The notes under the pieces were generated by a model, which saw only the letters and a list, made by a program, of their open reading frames with translations, was not told the origin of the DNA and did no database searches. The position numbers and the translations under genes are program-made. DNA of 49,210 nucleotides from Cellulomonas endophytica (GTDB taxonomy: Bacteria; Actinomycetota; Actinomycetes; Actinomycetales; Cellulomonadaceae): the NCBI RefSeq assembly GCF_004123805.1, contig NZ_RWJX01000028.1, positions 1 through 49,210 of the forward strand. Direction: 5' to 3'. Of the stretch, positions 41,891 to 49,210 are shown one piece after another (the first letter of the stretch is position 1; each line of letters opens with the position of its first letter).

Positions 41891-42910
41891 ATGATCGAAG
41901 CCCAGGGTCTGACGAAGAGGTACGGCGCGAAGACCGCCGTCGACGACATCTCCTTCACCGTGCGCCCCGGCCAGGTGACGGGGTTCCTCGGCCCGAACGG
42001 GGCCGGCAAGTCCACGACGATGCGCATGATCGTGGGCCTGGACCGGCCCAGCGCCGGCACGGTCACGCTCGACGGCCGCCCCTACGCCGCCCTGCGCTCG
42101 CCGCTCACGGAGGTCGGCGCCCTGCTGGACGCCAAGGCCGTCCACACCGGCCGCAGCGCGCGCCAGCACCTGCGGGCCATGGCCGCGACGCACGGCATCG
42201 GCCGCAAGCGGGTCGACGAGGTCATCGACATGACCGGCCTGCAGACCGTCGCCGGCAAGCGCGTGGGCGGGTTCTCGCTCGGCATGGGCCAGCGGCTCGG
42301 CATCGCCGCGGCCCTGCTCGGCGACCCGCGCACCCTCATCCTCGACGAGCCGGTGAACGGGCTCGACCCGGAGGGCGTCCTGTGGGTGCGCAACCTCGTG
42401 CGCTACCTCGCCGCCGAGGGGCGGACGGTCTTCCTGTCCTCGCACCTCATGAGCGAGATGGCGCAGACCGCCGACCACCTGCTCGTCATCGGCCGCGGCC
42501 GGATCCTCGCGGACGCCCCCGTCTCGCAGGTCGTCGCCGCGGCGACCTCGCAGACCGTGCGCGTCCGCTCGCCCCAGGTCTCGACCCTCGTCGAGCTGCT
42601 CGCCCCGCACGGCGCGGGCGCCACGGTGGTGGAGCCGGGCCTCGTCGACCTCACGGGCGTCACCGCCGCCGAGGTCGGGGAGGCCGCCGCGTCCGCGGGC
42701 GTGGTGCTCCACGAGCTCTCGCCCCGGTCCGGCTCGCTGGAGGAGGCGTACATGTCCCTGACCCAGGAGGCCGTCGAGTACGTCACGCACGGCACGCCCG
42801 ACGCGGCGCCCGGCACCCTCACGGACGACGCCCGTCCCGCCGGCACCCCCGACCCCGCCCTCGTCGCCGCCGGCGGCCGGCACGCGACCCACGACGGAGG
42901 CACCCGATGA
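41891..42910 (+). CDS. ABC transporter ATP-binding protein
   Basis: 339 aa. Walker A GPNGAGKST (about 38-46), signature FSLGMGQRLGIAAALLG, Walker B TLILDEPVNGLDPEG and the switch His in FLSSHLMSEM are all present, so the ATPase should be active. The C-terminal 110 residues form the domain typical of exporters of the CcmA/DrrA (multidrug or lantibiotic) type. The ATG is leaderless by position and the stop overlaps the permease start (ATGA). With the permease it forms an export ABC system; the substrate is unknown. Confidence 0.93.
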   Translation: MIEAQGLTKRYGAKTAVDDISFTVRPGQVTGFLGPNGAGKSTTMRMIVGLDRPSAGTVTLDGRPYAALRSPLTEVGALLDAKAVHTGRSARQHLRAMAATHGIGRKRVDEVIDMTGLQTVAGKRVGGFSLGMGQRLGIAAALLGDPRTLILDEPVNGLDPEGVLWVRNLVRYLAAEGRTVFLSSHLMSEMAQTADHLLVIGRGRILADAPVSQVVAAATSQTVRVRSPQVSTLVELLAPHGAGATVVEPGLVDLTGVTAAEVGEAAASAGVVLHELSPRSGSLEEAYMSLTQEAVEYVTHGTPDAAPGTLTDDARPAGTPDPALVAAGGRHATHDGGTR

Positions 42911-43791
42911 GCACCGCCACCCTCTCCCCCGCCGCGGTCGACCGCGGCCGTCCCGGCCCCTCCTCCCCCGCCACCCGGGTGACCTTCGCCCGCGTCCTGC
43001 GCGCGGAGCGGATCAAGCTGTGGTCCCTGCGCTCGACGTGGTGGACCCTCGGCCTCACGGTGGTCGCCTTCGTCGGCATGGTCGCCGGGATGAGCGCCCT
43101 CGTCCGCTCCCTGGCGCCCGAGGAGGCCGCCGAGGCGGCGGCGGGCGGCGCCCCGCTGTCCGCCGAGGCCGTGTACTCCATCGCGGTGCAGCCCGCGTCC
43201 CTCGCGGCGGTCGTGCTCGGCGTCCTCGTCATCACCGGCGAGTACTCCACGGGCATGATCCGGTCGACCTTCGCGGCGGTGCCCCGCCGGCTGCCGGCCC
43301 TGTGGGCCAAGGCGATCGTCGTCTTCGCCGTCATGCTCCTCACCGCCGCGCTCGCGGTGGCGATCGGCGTCGCCGTGTCCTGGCTCATCCTCGACGGCCG
43401 TGGGCTCGCCCTCGACCTGTCGGAGGGCGACAACCTCCGGCTCCTGGGCGGGTCGGCGCTGTACCTGGCCACCCTGGCGCTCTTCGCCTTCGCGGTCGGG
43501 GCGCTCGTGCGGCACTCCGCCGGCGCGCTGGCGACGGTCTTCGGGCTGCTGCTCGTGGTGGAGAACGTCGTCGCGGCGGTCCCGTGGGAGCCCCTGCGCT
43601 GGGTGCGCCCCTTCCTGCCCGCCAGCGCAGGCTCCCGCGTCACCCTCCCCGAGGAGTGGCAGGGCATGTTCGCCAACGAGCAGATGTACGCGGTGGACCC
43701 GGGGCTGTGGGGCTCCTACGCGATCCTCGTGGCGTGGGCCGCCGTCCTGCTCGCGATCGCGGCCGTGCTCGTCCGGCGCCGCGACGCCTGA
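42907..43791 (+). CDS. ABC transporter permease (ABC-2 type)
   Basis: 294 aa. FARVLRAERIKLWSLRSTWW is the usual N-terminal opening of ABC-2 permeases of this exporter class. It is followed by six hydrophobic helices (TLGLTVVAFVGMVAGM, PASLAAVVLGVLVITGEY, WAKAIVVFAVMLLTAALAVA, LYLATLALFAFAVGAL, VFGLLLVVENVVAA and a C-terminal helix) and the conserved ITGEYSTGMIRSTFAAVPRR. It pairs with the ATPase directly upstream through an ATGA overlap. A strong terminator follows. Confidence 0.9.
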   Translation: MSTATLSPAAVDRGRPGPSSPATRVTFARVLRAERIKLWSLRSTWWTLGLTVVAFVGMVAGMSALVRSLAPEEAAEAAAGGAPLSAEAVYSIAVQPASLAAVVLGVLVITGEYSTGMIRSTFAAVPRRLPALWAKAIVVFAVMLLTAALAVAIGVAVSWLILDGRGLALDLSEGDNLRLLGGSALYLATLALFAFAVGALVRHSAGALATVFGLLLVVENVVAAVPWEPLRWVRPFLPASAGSRVTLPEEWQGMFANEQMYAVDPGLWGSYAILVAWAAVLLAIAAVLVRRRDA

Positions 43792-43812
43792 CGCGGGTCC
43801 CCCGCACCACCT

Positions 43813-43849
43813 CCGACGGCCCGGCCGGGCGAACCGGCCGGGCCGTCGG
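43813..43849 (+). terminator. Hairpin terminator after the ABC operon
   Basis: A perfect 16-bp stem (43813-43828 with 43834-43849) with a 5-nt loop (GCGAA), 22 bp past the permease stop at 43791. Confidence 0.85.
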
Positions 43850-43936
43850 CGTCCCCGTGCGGGCGCGGGGAGGGGCCTCGGGACGGGGACCCCGACGGCG
43901 CGGACGCCCCCGAGGGGGAGGTTAGGCTCCCCTTCC

Positions 43937-44785
43937 ATGACCCAGGCCCCCGTGCGCGCCCCTCGTCGCCCCGCCGCGCTCGCGGCCCGGGTGGTCCGCA
44001 AGGAGCGGCTCACGCCGCACCTCGTGCGCCTCGTGCTCGGCGGCGGCGACCTGGCGCGCTTCGAGCCCTCGCCGCACGCCGACTCCTACGTCAAGCTGGC
44101 GTTCTGCCCGCCCGGCGCGCGGCCGCGGACCGAGGACGGCCGGGTCGACCTCGCCGCCGTGCGGGAGGCCCTGGGACCCGACGCGGTGCGGCTGCGGGCC
44201 TACACCGTCCGGGCCTTCGACGCGGCCGCCGCCGAGCTCACCCTCGACGTCGTCGTCCACGGCGACGAGGGGCTCGCCGGTCCGTGGGCGGCCCGGGCCG
44301 CCGGCGGGGAGGAGGCGCTCGTGGTCGGGCCCGGCGGGGCGTGGTCGCCCGACCCCGCCCACGCCGCGCACCTGCTCGTCGGGGACGCCAGCGCCCTGCC
44401 GGCCGTGGCGGTCGCCCTCGAGCGCCTGCCGGCCGACGCCGTGGGCCACGCGGTGCTCGAGGTGCCCGGGCCCGAGGACCGGCTCCCCCTCGTCGCCCCC
44501 GCCGGCGTCCACGTCACCTGGCTCGGGACCGGGACGGGGCGGCCCGGGCGGGCGCTCGTCGAGGCCGTCCGCGCCCTGCCCGCGCTGCCGGCGCCGCTCG
44601 GGGCCTTCCTGCACGGCGAGGCCGAGGCGGTGCGCGAGCTGCGGCGCCACCTGCGCCAGGACCGCGGGGTCGCCCGCGAGGCGCTGTCCGCCTCGGGCTA
44701 CTGGCGGCTCGGGCTCGACGACGAGGGCTGGCGCGCGGCGAAGCGCGGCTGGGTCGAGGCCGTCGAGGCCGAGGACGCCGCCTGA
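43937..44785 (+). CDS. Siderophore-interacting protein (FAD-dependent ferric reductase)
   Basis: 282 aa. The FAD-binding domain has HLVRLVLGGGDL and RLRAYTVRAFD (RxYTxR), and the NAD(P)H-binding half has HGDEGLAGPWA, LVVGPGG, LLVGDASALPAVA and ALSASGYWRLG, matching the SIP/ViuB family that releases iron from siderophores in the cytoplasm. The ATG at 43937 follows a TAGGCT hexamer by 8 nt and lacks a Shine-Dalgarno sequence, so the mRNA may be leaderless. Its 3' end overlaps the convergent gene at 44698-45111 by 88 bp. Confidence 0.92.
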   Translation: MTQAPVRAPRRPAALAARVVRKERLTPHLVRLVLGGGDLARFEPSPHADSYVKLAFCPPGARPRTEDGRVDLAAVREALGPDAVRLRAYTVRAFDAAAAELTLDVVVHGDEGLAGPWAARAAGGEEALVVGPGGAWSPDPAHAAHLLVGDASALPAVAVALERLPADAVGHAVLEVPGPEDRLPLVAPAGVHVTWLGTGTGRPGRALVEAVRALPALPAPLGAFLHGEAEAVRELRRHLRQDRGVAREALSASGYWRLGLDDEGWRAAKRGWVEAVEAEDAA

Positions 44786-45111
44786 CCCTCGTCGAGACCG
44801 CCCCCGGCGCGCGGCGCGGCGCCGGCGTGCCCGTTGGACGGGGCACCCGTCCCCGCGAGCGGGCCTGCGGGCACCTCCGTGCCCGGCGCGCGGCCCTGCG
44901 ACCGGCCGGGGGTGGCACGGCGCCGCCACGGCAGGAGCGCCAGCACGCCGACGGCCCACAGCGCGAGGACCACGAGGTCGCCGCTGTTCACGCCGTGCGA
45001 CACGGTCACCGCCAGCACGTGACGGCCCGCGTACGGCCCGTGGCCGAGGACGAGCAGGCCGGCCAGCGCGGTGAGCACGGCGGCCACCAGGGCACGAGCG
45101 GTCCAGGACAT
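44698..45111 (-). CDS. Small two-helix membrane protein with disordered tail
   Basis: 137 aa. Two hydrophobic helices (about 5-24 and 45-61) are separated by a loop containing HGPYAGRHVLAVTVSHGVNSGD. After them the sequence is Gly/Ala/Pro/Ser-rich and probably disordered. No named family is recognised, though short actinobacterial proteins with a similar HGxxxGD loop are common. The ATG at 45111 is exactly 6 nt after TAGGGT (45123-45118 on the minus strand), a leaderless arrangement that supports it being expressed. The last 29 codons are antisense to the 3' end of the SIP gene, so the true protein may be functional only in its first 65 residues. Confidence 0.65.
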   Translation of the reverse strand: MSWTARALVAAVLTALAGLLVLGHGPYAGRHVLAVTVSHGVNSGDLVVLALWAVGVLALLPWRRRATPGRSQGRAPGTEVPAGPLAGTGAPSNGHAGAAPRAGGGLDEGQAASSASTASTQPRFAARQPSSSSPSRQ

Positions 45112-45232
45112 GGGAGGACCCTAACGACCGGGTGTGTCGAGGGTGTGTCGGCGCCGTGAGACGTGCGCACGAGGGGCACGGGAGCCACTCGCACGGGTGA
45201 CACGCACCCGCCTGGGCACGGGCCGTCCGGGG

Positions 45233-45306
45233 TGCCCCCGCCGGGGTTCGAACCCGGACTGGGCCGGGTTTAAGCCGGCTGCCTCTGCCTGTTGGGCTAC
45301 GGGGGC
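45233..45306 (-). tRNA. tRNA with UAA anticodon and short (class I) variable arm
   Basis: The cloverleaf folds fully: acceptor GCCCCCG/CGGGGGC, a 3-bp D stem, anticodon stem GCCGG/CCGGC around loop CTTAAAC (anticodon TAA, reads UUA), a 5-nt variable region CCAGT, and a T arm CCGGG-TTCGAAC-CCCGG. The discriminator is A, and CCA is not encoded. UAA assigns it to leucine, but canonical bacterial tRNA-Leu has a long variable arm. It lies between the NDH-2 gene and the small membrane protein. Confidence 0.85.
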
Positions 45307-45342
45307 GGCGACCCGCGCCCGCCGCCGGGCTCGGACGCAGGA

Positions 45343-45378
45343 CCGGGCGCCGCGGGTCGCAGGACCCGCGACGCCCGG
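45343..45378 (-). terminator. Hairpin terminator after the NDH-2 gene
   Basis: A 15-bp stem with a single C/A mismatch (CCGGGCG and CGCGGGTC on the left arm, 45343-45358; 45363-45378 on the right) and a GCAG loop, 35 bp past the stop at 45413 (minus) and upstream of the tRNA. Confidence 0.75.
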
Positions 45379-45412
45379 CCGGGGCGTGCTCCCGGCCAGG
45401 CCGGGCGAGGCG

Positions 45413-46915
45413 TCAGGGACGCGGCGCGTTCTGCTTCTCCTGCGCCGCCGGGGAGCCCTGCTCCTCCTTGATCGCGGGGATCGACGGCTCTGTGCCGGTC
45501 GTCTTCGCGTCCTTGACCGCCGCGGCGATCTCCGGGTCGCGGACGGGCGGCTCCTGGACGCGCGGCTTCGACGGCTGCGACGCGGCGCGGAACTCCGCGC
45601 GCGGGTCGTGGATCGCGCCGAGGGCGACGACCTCGCGGCGGAAGACGAGCGCGCCCGTCCAGCCGGCCGCGATGCGGACCTTACGGTTGAGCGTCGGCAT
45701 GGCGCTGACGTGGTAGCTGCGGTGCAGCACCCAGGCGAGGAACCCGCGGACCTTCACCTTGCCGAACATCTGCGCGACGCCCTTGTAGACGCCGAGCGAC
45801 GCCACGGCGCCGATGTTCTTGTGGCTGTACTCCGTCGGCTCGGCCGAGCGCAGCACGAGGGCGAGGTTGTCCCCCAGGTGCTTGGCCTCGCGCAGCGCGT
45901 GCTGGGCGTTCGGGGGGCAGGTCTTGCCCGGCTGCGTGAGGTCGGGGACCGCCGCGCAGTCGCCCGCGGCGTACGCGTCGGCGACGACGGTGCCGTCCTC
46001 CTGCACCACCTGGAGCTTGGCGTTGCAGATCACGCGGCCCAGCTTGTCGAGCGGCAGGTCCGAGTGCTGCAGCACGGGGTTGGCCTTCACGCCGGCGGTC
46101 CAGACGACCGTCTCCGCGTCGAACTCCGTCTTGTTCGACAGCACGACGTGGCCGTCGACGCAGGAGTTGAGGAAGGTCGAGAGGTGGATCTCGATGTTGC
46201 GCTTGCGCAGCTGCTCGAGCGTGTAGCCGCCGAGCTCCTCGCTGACCTCGGGGAGGATGCGCGTGGAGCCCTCGACGAGGACGAAGCGGAGCTCCTCCTC
46301 CTCGATCGCCCGGTAGTACTTCACCGTGTCGCGGGCCATGTCCTCGACCTCGGCGAGCGCCTCGATGCCGGCGAACCCGCCACCGACGAAGACGAAGGTG
46401 AGCATCTTGCGCCGCAGCTCGGGGTCCCAGGTGCTCGCCGCGACGTCGATGCGGTTGAGCACGTGGTTGCGCAGCGCGATGGCCTCCTCGACGTTCTTGA
46501 AGCCGATCGCCTGCTCCGCCAGGCCCGGGATGGGCAGCGTGCGCGCGACGGACCCGAGGCCGACGACGAGGTGGTCGTACGTCACCCAGTAGGGCTCGCC
46601 CTCCTCGGGCGTGATCTGCACGGTGCGCTCCGCGTGCTTGATCTCCGAGACCTTGCCCTGGAGCACGTCGACGTTCTTCAGGGCCCGGCGGTGGGGCGCG
46701 ACGGCCCACCGCGGGTCGATCGACCCGGCCGCCACCTCGGGGAGGAAGGGGTAGTACGTCATGTACGGGCGCGGGTCGACGACGACGATCGCCGCCTCGC
46801 GCTTGCCGAGCTGCTTGCGCAGGCGGTTGGCGGTGTACAGGCCCACGGTGCCGCCCCCGAGGACGAGGACGCGGGGCACCTTGCGGGGCTTGGTGGAGCT
46901 GGCGGACTCGGGCAT
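45413..46915 (-). CDS. ndh: Type II NADH dehydrogenase (NDH-2)
   Basis: 500 aa. It passes electrons from NADH to the quinone pool without pumping protons. The FAD-binding VLVLGGGTVGLYTANRL is near the N-terminus, VFVGGGFAGIEALAEV is the second dinucleotide fold, and AYAAGDCAAVPD contacts FAD. LPIPGLAEQAIGFK and AQHALREAKHLGDNLA match the family, and the C-terminal membrane-binding segment (KVRGFLAWVLHRSYHV) is followed by a variable, charged tail. The ATG at 46915 lies exactly 6 nt after TACGGT, a leaderless start; a longer frame upstream has no ribosome-binding site. It is downstream of the Ppx/DUF501/FtsB block on the same strand. Confidence 0.93.
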   Translation of the reverse strand: MPESASSTKPRKVPRVLVLGGGTVGLYTANRLRKQLGKREAAIVVVDPRPYMTYYPFLPEVAAGSIDPRWAVAPHRRALKNVDVLQGKVSEIKHAERTVQITPEEGEPYWVTYDHLVVGLGSVARTLPIPGLAEQAIGFKNVEEAIALRNHVLNRIDVAASTWDPELRRKMLTFVFVGGGFAGIEALAEVEDMARDTVKYYRAIEEEELRFVLVEGSTRILPEVSEELGGYTLEQLRKRNIEIHLSTFLNSCVDGHVVLSNKTEFDAETVVWTAGVKANPVLQHSDLPLDKLGRVICNAKLQVVQEDGTVVADAYAAGDCAAVPDLTQPGKTCPPNAQHALREAKHLGDNLALVLRSAEPTEYSHKNIGAVASLGVYKGVAQMFGKVKVRGFLAWVLHRSYHVSAMPTLNRKVRIAAGWTGALVFRREVVALGAIHDPRAEFRAASQPSKPRVQEPPVRDPEIAAAVKDAKTTGTEPSIPAIKEEQGSPAAQEKQNAPRP

Positions 46916-46997
46916 GGGACCACCGTACCGGCGGTGGCCGCACGGTGCCGCACGCGGTCCGGGCCCCCCGGGCGTGATGCGCGGCACGCCCCGGGGC

Positions 46998-47951
46998 TCA
47001 GGCGGCGACGAGCCCGAGCGCGATCCCGTCGAGGATGTCGTGCTCCGAGGTGACGACGTCCCCGAGCGCCCCGCCGGCGGCGGCCACGTCCCCGGCGACG
47101 CGCTGCACGACCGCCTCCCACACGAGCGCGCCGGCGCCGATGACGTCGACGCGGCCCGGGTGCATGAAGGGCAGGGCGGCCCGCTCGTCCCGCGGCCGGC
47201 GCAGGAGGTCCTCGCAGGCCGCGAGCACGCGGTCGACCGGCAGGGTCGAGCCGTGGATGCGGGCGGGGTCGTAGCGGTCCAGCCCCAGGGCGTGCGCGGT
47301 CACCGTGGTCACCGTGCCCGCCAGGCCGACGAGGGTCCGCGCCCGCGACAGGTCGACGTGCCCGGCCGCCTCGTCGAGCGCCGCGGCGACGTCCCGCCGC
47401 GCGGCGGCGACCTCGTCGGGGGCCGGGGGGTCCGAGCGGAGGTGGCGCTCCGTCATCCGGACGCAGCCCACGTCCATCGACCAGGCGGCGTCGGGGGCGT
47501 CCGTGCCGAGCACGAGCTCCGTGGAGCCGCCCCCGAGGTCGACGACGAGGTACGGCCCCGGGTGCGCGCCGAGGTCGCCGACCGCGCCGCGGAAGGACAG
47601 CGCCGCCTCCTCCGCCCCGGCCACGACCTCGGGCACGACCCCGAGGGCCTCGCGCACGCCGTCGACGAACTCGTCGCGGTTCTCCGCGTCCCGGGTGGCG
47701 GACGTCGCGACGAACCGCACCCGCTCCACGCCGAGCTCCTCGCAGCGCCGGGCGTACCGGCGGCTGGCGTCCAGGGTGCGTGCGAGCGCCTCGGGTGCCA
47801 GGCGGCCCGTCCGGTCGACGCCCTGGCCCAGGCGGACCACCTCCATGCGCCGGTCGACGTCCGTGAGGGTCCCGCCCTCGACGTCGGCGACGAGGAGCCG
47901 GATGGAGTTGGTCCCGCAGTCGATGGCAGCCACGCGCGTCACGGCGCCCAT
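46998..47951 (-). CDS. Ppx/GppA family exopolyphosphatase
   Basis: 317 aa. RVAAIDCGTNSIRLLVAD (P-loop 1), FVATSATRDAENRDEF, YLVVDLGGGSTELVLG and VGLAGTVTTVTAHAL are the four phosphate-binding motifs of the ASKHA-fold Ppx/GppA enzymes, which hydrolyse polyphosphate or pppGpp. The size matches the short actinobacterial form that lacks the C-terminal HD-like domain. The ATG at 47951 (MGAVTRVAAIDCG) or the GTG at 47942 could be the start; neither has a strong Shine-Dalgarno sequence. The order FtsB-DUF501-Ppx is widely conserved in actinobacteria. Confidence 0.93.
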   Translation of the reverse strand: MGAVTRVAAIDCGTNSIRLLVADVEGGTLTDVDRRMEVVRLGQGVDRTGRLAPEALARTLDASRRYARRCEELGVERVRFVATSATRDAENRDEFVDGVREALGVVPEVVAGAEEAALSFRGAVGDLGAHPGPYLVVDLGGGSTELVLGTDAPDAAWSMDVGCVRMTERHLRSDPPAPDEVAAARRDVAAALDEAAGHVDLSRARTLVGLAGTVTTVTAHALGLDRYDPARIHGSTLPVDRVLAACEDLLRRPRDERAALPFMHPGRVDVIGAGALVWEAVVQRVAGDVAAAGGALGDVVTSEHDILDGIALGLVAA

Positions 47952-48025
47952 GGTGCCAGCCGCGGGGCCGGTGGCCGCACCCGAGCCCGGCACCGGTGCT
48001 CGTCGGACGAGCCCGGCGCTCCCGG

Positions 48026-48526
48026 TCAGCAGGTGCAGCGGTCCGGGCGCCATGCGTGCGCGACCGCGGCGAGCACCTCGTCGCCGAGCGGGTTGACGCC
48101 CGGGCCGGCCGCGAGCGCGTGCCCGGCCAGGACGTGCAGGCACTTCACGCGCGTGGGCATGCCGCCGGCCGAGATCCCGGCGATCTCCGGCACGTGCCCC
48201 AGCTCCTCGCGGTCGGCCAGGTAGGCCTCGTGCGCCCGCGCGTACGCCGCCGCGAGCTCGGGGTCCTCCGCGAGGCGCTGGGTCATCGTGCGCATGACGC
48301 CCGACGCCTCGAGGGTGCTCACGGCCGCCACCGCGGGCGGGCACGTGAGGTAGTACGTCGTGGGGAAGGGCGTGCCGTCGTCGAGGCGGGGCGCCGTCCG
48401 GACCACCGTCGGGCGCCCGCAGACGCAGCGGGCGGCGACGCCGACGACGCCGCGCGGGGGCCGGCCGAGCTGCTCGCGCAGGACCTCGAGGTCGGCGGGG
48501 GCGACGGCGGAGGTCTGCGGGGGCAC
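48026..48526 (-). CDS. DUF501 domain protein
   Basis: 166 aa. Conserved features of DUF501 are REQLGRPPRGVVGVAARC, CGRPTVVRTAPRLDDG, PFPTTYYLTCP, and HVPEIAGISAGGMPTRVKCLH. Four Cys/His-type residues (C-x-C near 34-36, C near 61, C near 128) could bind a metal. Its function is unknown; its stable position between the FtsB-like and Ppx genes hints at cell division or envelope work. The GTG at 48526 sits 6 nt after GATGAT, which fits a leaderless transcript, and a GGGGAC lies directly upstream. Confidence 0.93.
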   Translation of the reverse strand: MPPQTSAVAPADLEVLREQLGRPPRGVVGVAARCVCGRPTVVRTAPRLDDGTPFPTTYYLTCPPAVAAVSTLEASGVMRTMTQRLAEDPELAAAYARAHEAYLADREELGHVPEIAGISAGGMPTRVKCLHVLAGHALAAGPGVNPLGDEVLAAVAHAWRPDRCTC

Positions 48527-48573
48527 GTCCCCATCATCGCCGATCCGCGGAGGTGGCCCCGGCCGCGGTGCCC

Positions 48574-49210
48574 TCAGGGGGCGGGCGTCGCCGCGGGGTC
48601 CGCCGGGTCGGCGGGGTCGGCGGGGTCGTCGGCCGAGCCGTCCGCGTCCTCGCCCGGCACGGCCGGGTCGGTCGCCTCCGGTGCCGTCGCCGACGGGGCC
48701 GGAGGGGTCACCGGCGAGGCCCCTGCCTCCTCGACGGAGGACCAGATGGTCTGGTACCAGGGCCGGGTGCTGCCGTCCTCCGCCAGCCCGGTGCCGGTGA
48801 CGGGGCCGGCGGGCGCGACCGCCTCCGGCACGGTGCCCGGGTCGACGACCCGGTAGGCGGTCTCGCCGGGGAGCACGAAGGACAGCCGCTCCCGGGCCTG
48901 CGCCCGGACGAAGGCGGGGTCGTCCCAGCGGTCGAGCTCCGCGCCCAGGTCCTCGTTGGCGGCCCGGGCGGCGCCCACCTGCGCCTCGAGCCGGCGCAGC
49001 TCCGCGGCCTGCTCGAGGTAGGCGCCGAGGGTGGGCTGCACGAGCACGAACGCGGTGATGACGACGACGGCGAGGACGAGCACCCGGACCGTGAACAGGC
49101 GCGGCACGCCCGTCCGCGGCACCGCCTCCGGGACGCGGCTGCGGCGGGGCGCGGGCTCCCCCGGCGCGGCGCCCCGGCCCCGCGGGGCGCGCGAGCCGGC
49201 ACGGCCGCCA
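48574..49210 (-). CDS. FtsB/DivIC family septum formation initiator, N-terminus beyond the window
   Basis: At least 182 aa are certain (from GTG 49122) and the frame stays open to the right edge. The core is a single membrane helix (VRVLVLAVVVITAFVLV), then a coiled coil with LRRLEAQVGAARAANEDL, and the DivIC motif DPAFVRAQARERLSFVLPGE. The C-terminal 70 residues are Pro/Ala/Asp-rich. The in-frame GTG at 49122 has GGAGG only 2 nt away, too close to serve, and the Arg/Pro/Gly/Ala-rich residues upstream are like the cytoplasmic leaders of actinobacterial homologs, so the true start is probably outside. FtsB-type proteins link FtsQ and FtsL in the divisome. Confidence 0.85.
   Translation of the reverse strand, partial: GGRAGSRAPRGRGAAPGEPAPRRSRVPEAVPRTGVPRLFTVRVLVLAVVVITAFVLVQPTLGAYLEQAAELRRLEAQVGAARAANEDLGAELDRWDDPAFVRAQARERLSFVLPGETAYRVVDPGTVPEAVAPAGPVTGTGLAEDGSTRPWYQTIWSSVEEAGASPVTPPAPSATAPEATDPAVPGEDADGSADDPADPADPADPAATPAP

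Noticed and set aside
1..49210. Insertion sequences, prophage or integrase genes
   Set aside because: No transposase, integrase or phage structural motif was found in any frame that looked like a real gene.

Overview
The window is about 75% G+C. Its genes run close together with many 4-bp stop/start overlaps (GTGA or ATGA), GTG starts are common, and several -10 hexamers sit 6-8 nt upstream of a start codon, which suggests leaderless mRNAs. With the conserved block on the right (FtsB/DivIC-like protein, DUF501, Ppx/GppA, NDH-2), this points to a high-GC actinobacterium. I cannot name the genus.

Positions 1-23000 are a surface-polysaccharide (EPS/capsule) locus. The first codons of a Wzz-type chain-length protein lie at the left edge. 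After them come two divergent or convergent clusters: about ten glycosyltransferases (GT2, GT4, a GT-C membrane transferase, a BcsA-like synthase and two GT2-GtrA fusions), a Wzx-type flippase, three paralogous secreted or membrane-anchored GH26-like glycosidases, and a HIT protein. No initiating phosphoglycosyltransferase and no Wzy polymerase were seen, so the locus probably continues to the left.

Positions 23131-24612 are a scar of broken genes: the C-terminal part of an SDR nearly identical to the intact SDR at 35456-36256, the C-terminal half of a GH30 glycosidase, and a short second SDR relic.

Positions 24663-35342 look like a self-contained regulator-plus-synthase module. A CRP-type palindrome precedes a large LuxR-family regulator whose NTPase motifs are degenerate. 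Next comes a translationally coupled run: a processive membrane GT2 synthase (hyaluronan synthase/Alg8 type), a membrane-anchored parallel beta-helix protein and a beta-helix lipoprotein, followed by a UDP-glucose 6-dehydrogenase. A convergent gene encodes a second, freely secreted beta-helix protein. My inference is a synthase-dependent, uronic-acid-containing polysaccharide with surface modification or cleavage enzymes.

Positions 35456-49210 move into housekeeping genes: an SDR, another small GT2, an extended SDR, an excisionase-type HTH protein with a membrane acyltransferase, an FKBP, a Bax-inhibitor-1-like protein, an ABC exporter pair, a siderophore-interacting protein, a tRNA with a UAA anticodon but a short variable arm, NDH-2, Ppx/GppA, DUF501 and the FtsB-like protein running off the edge.

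A short motif, TTCACCC/GGGTGAA, recurs in the spacers upstream of the polysaccharide genes and could be the operator of a shared regulator.
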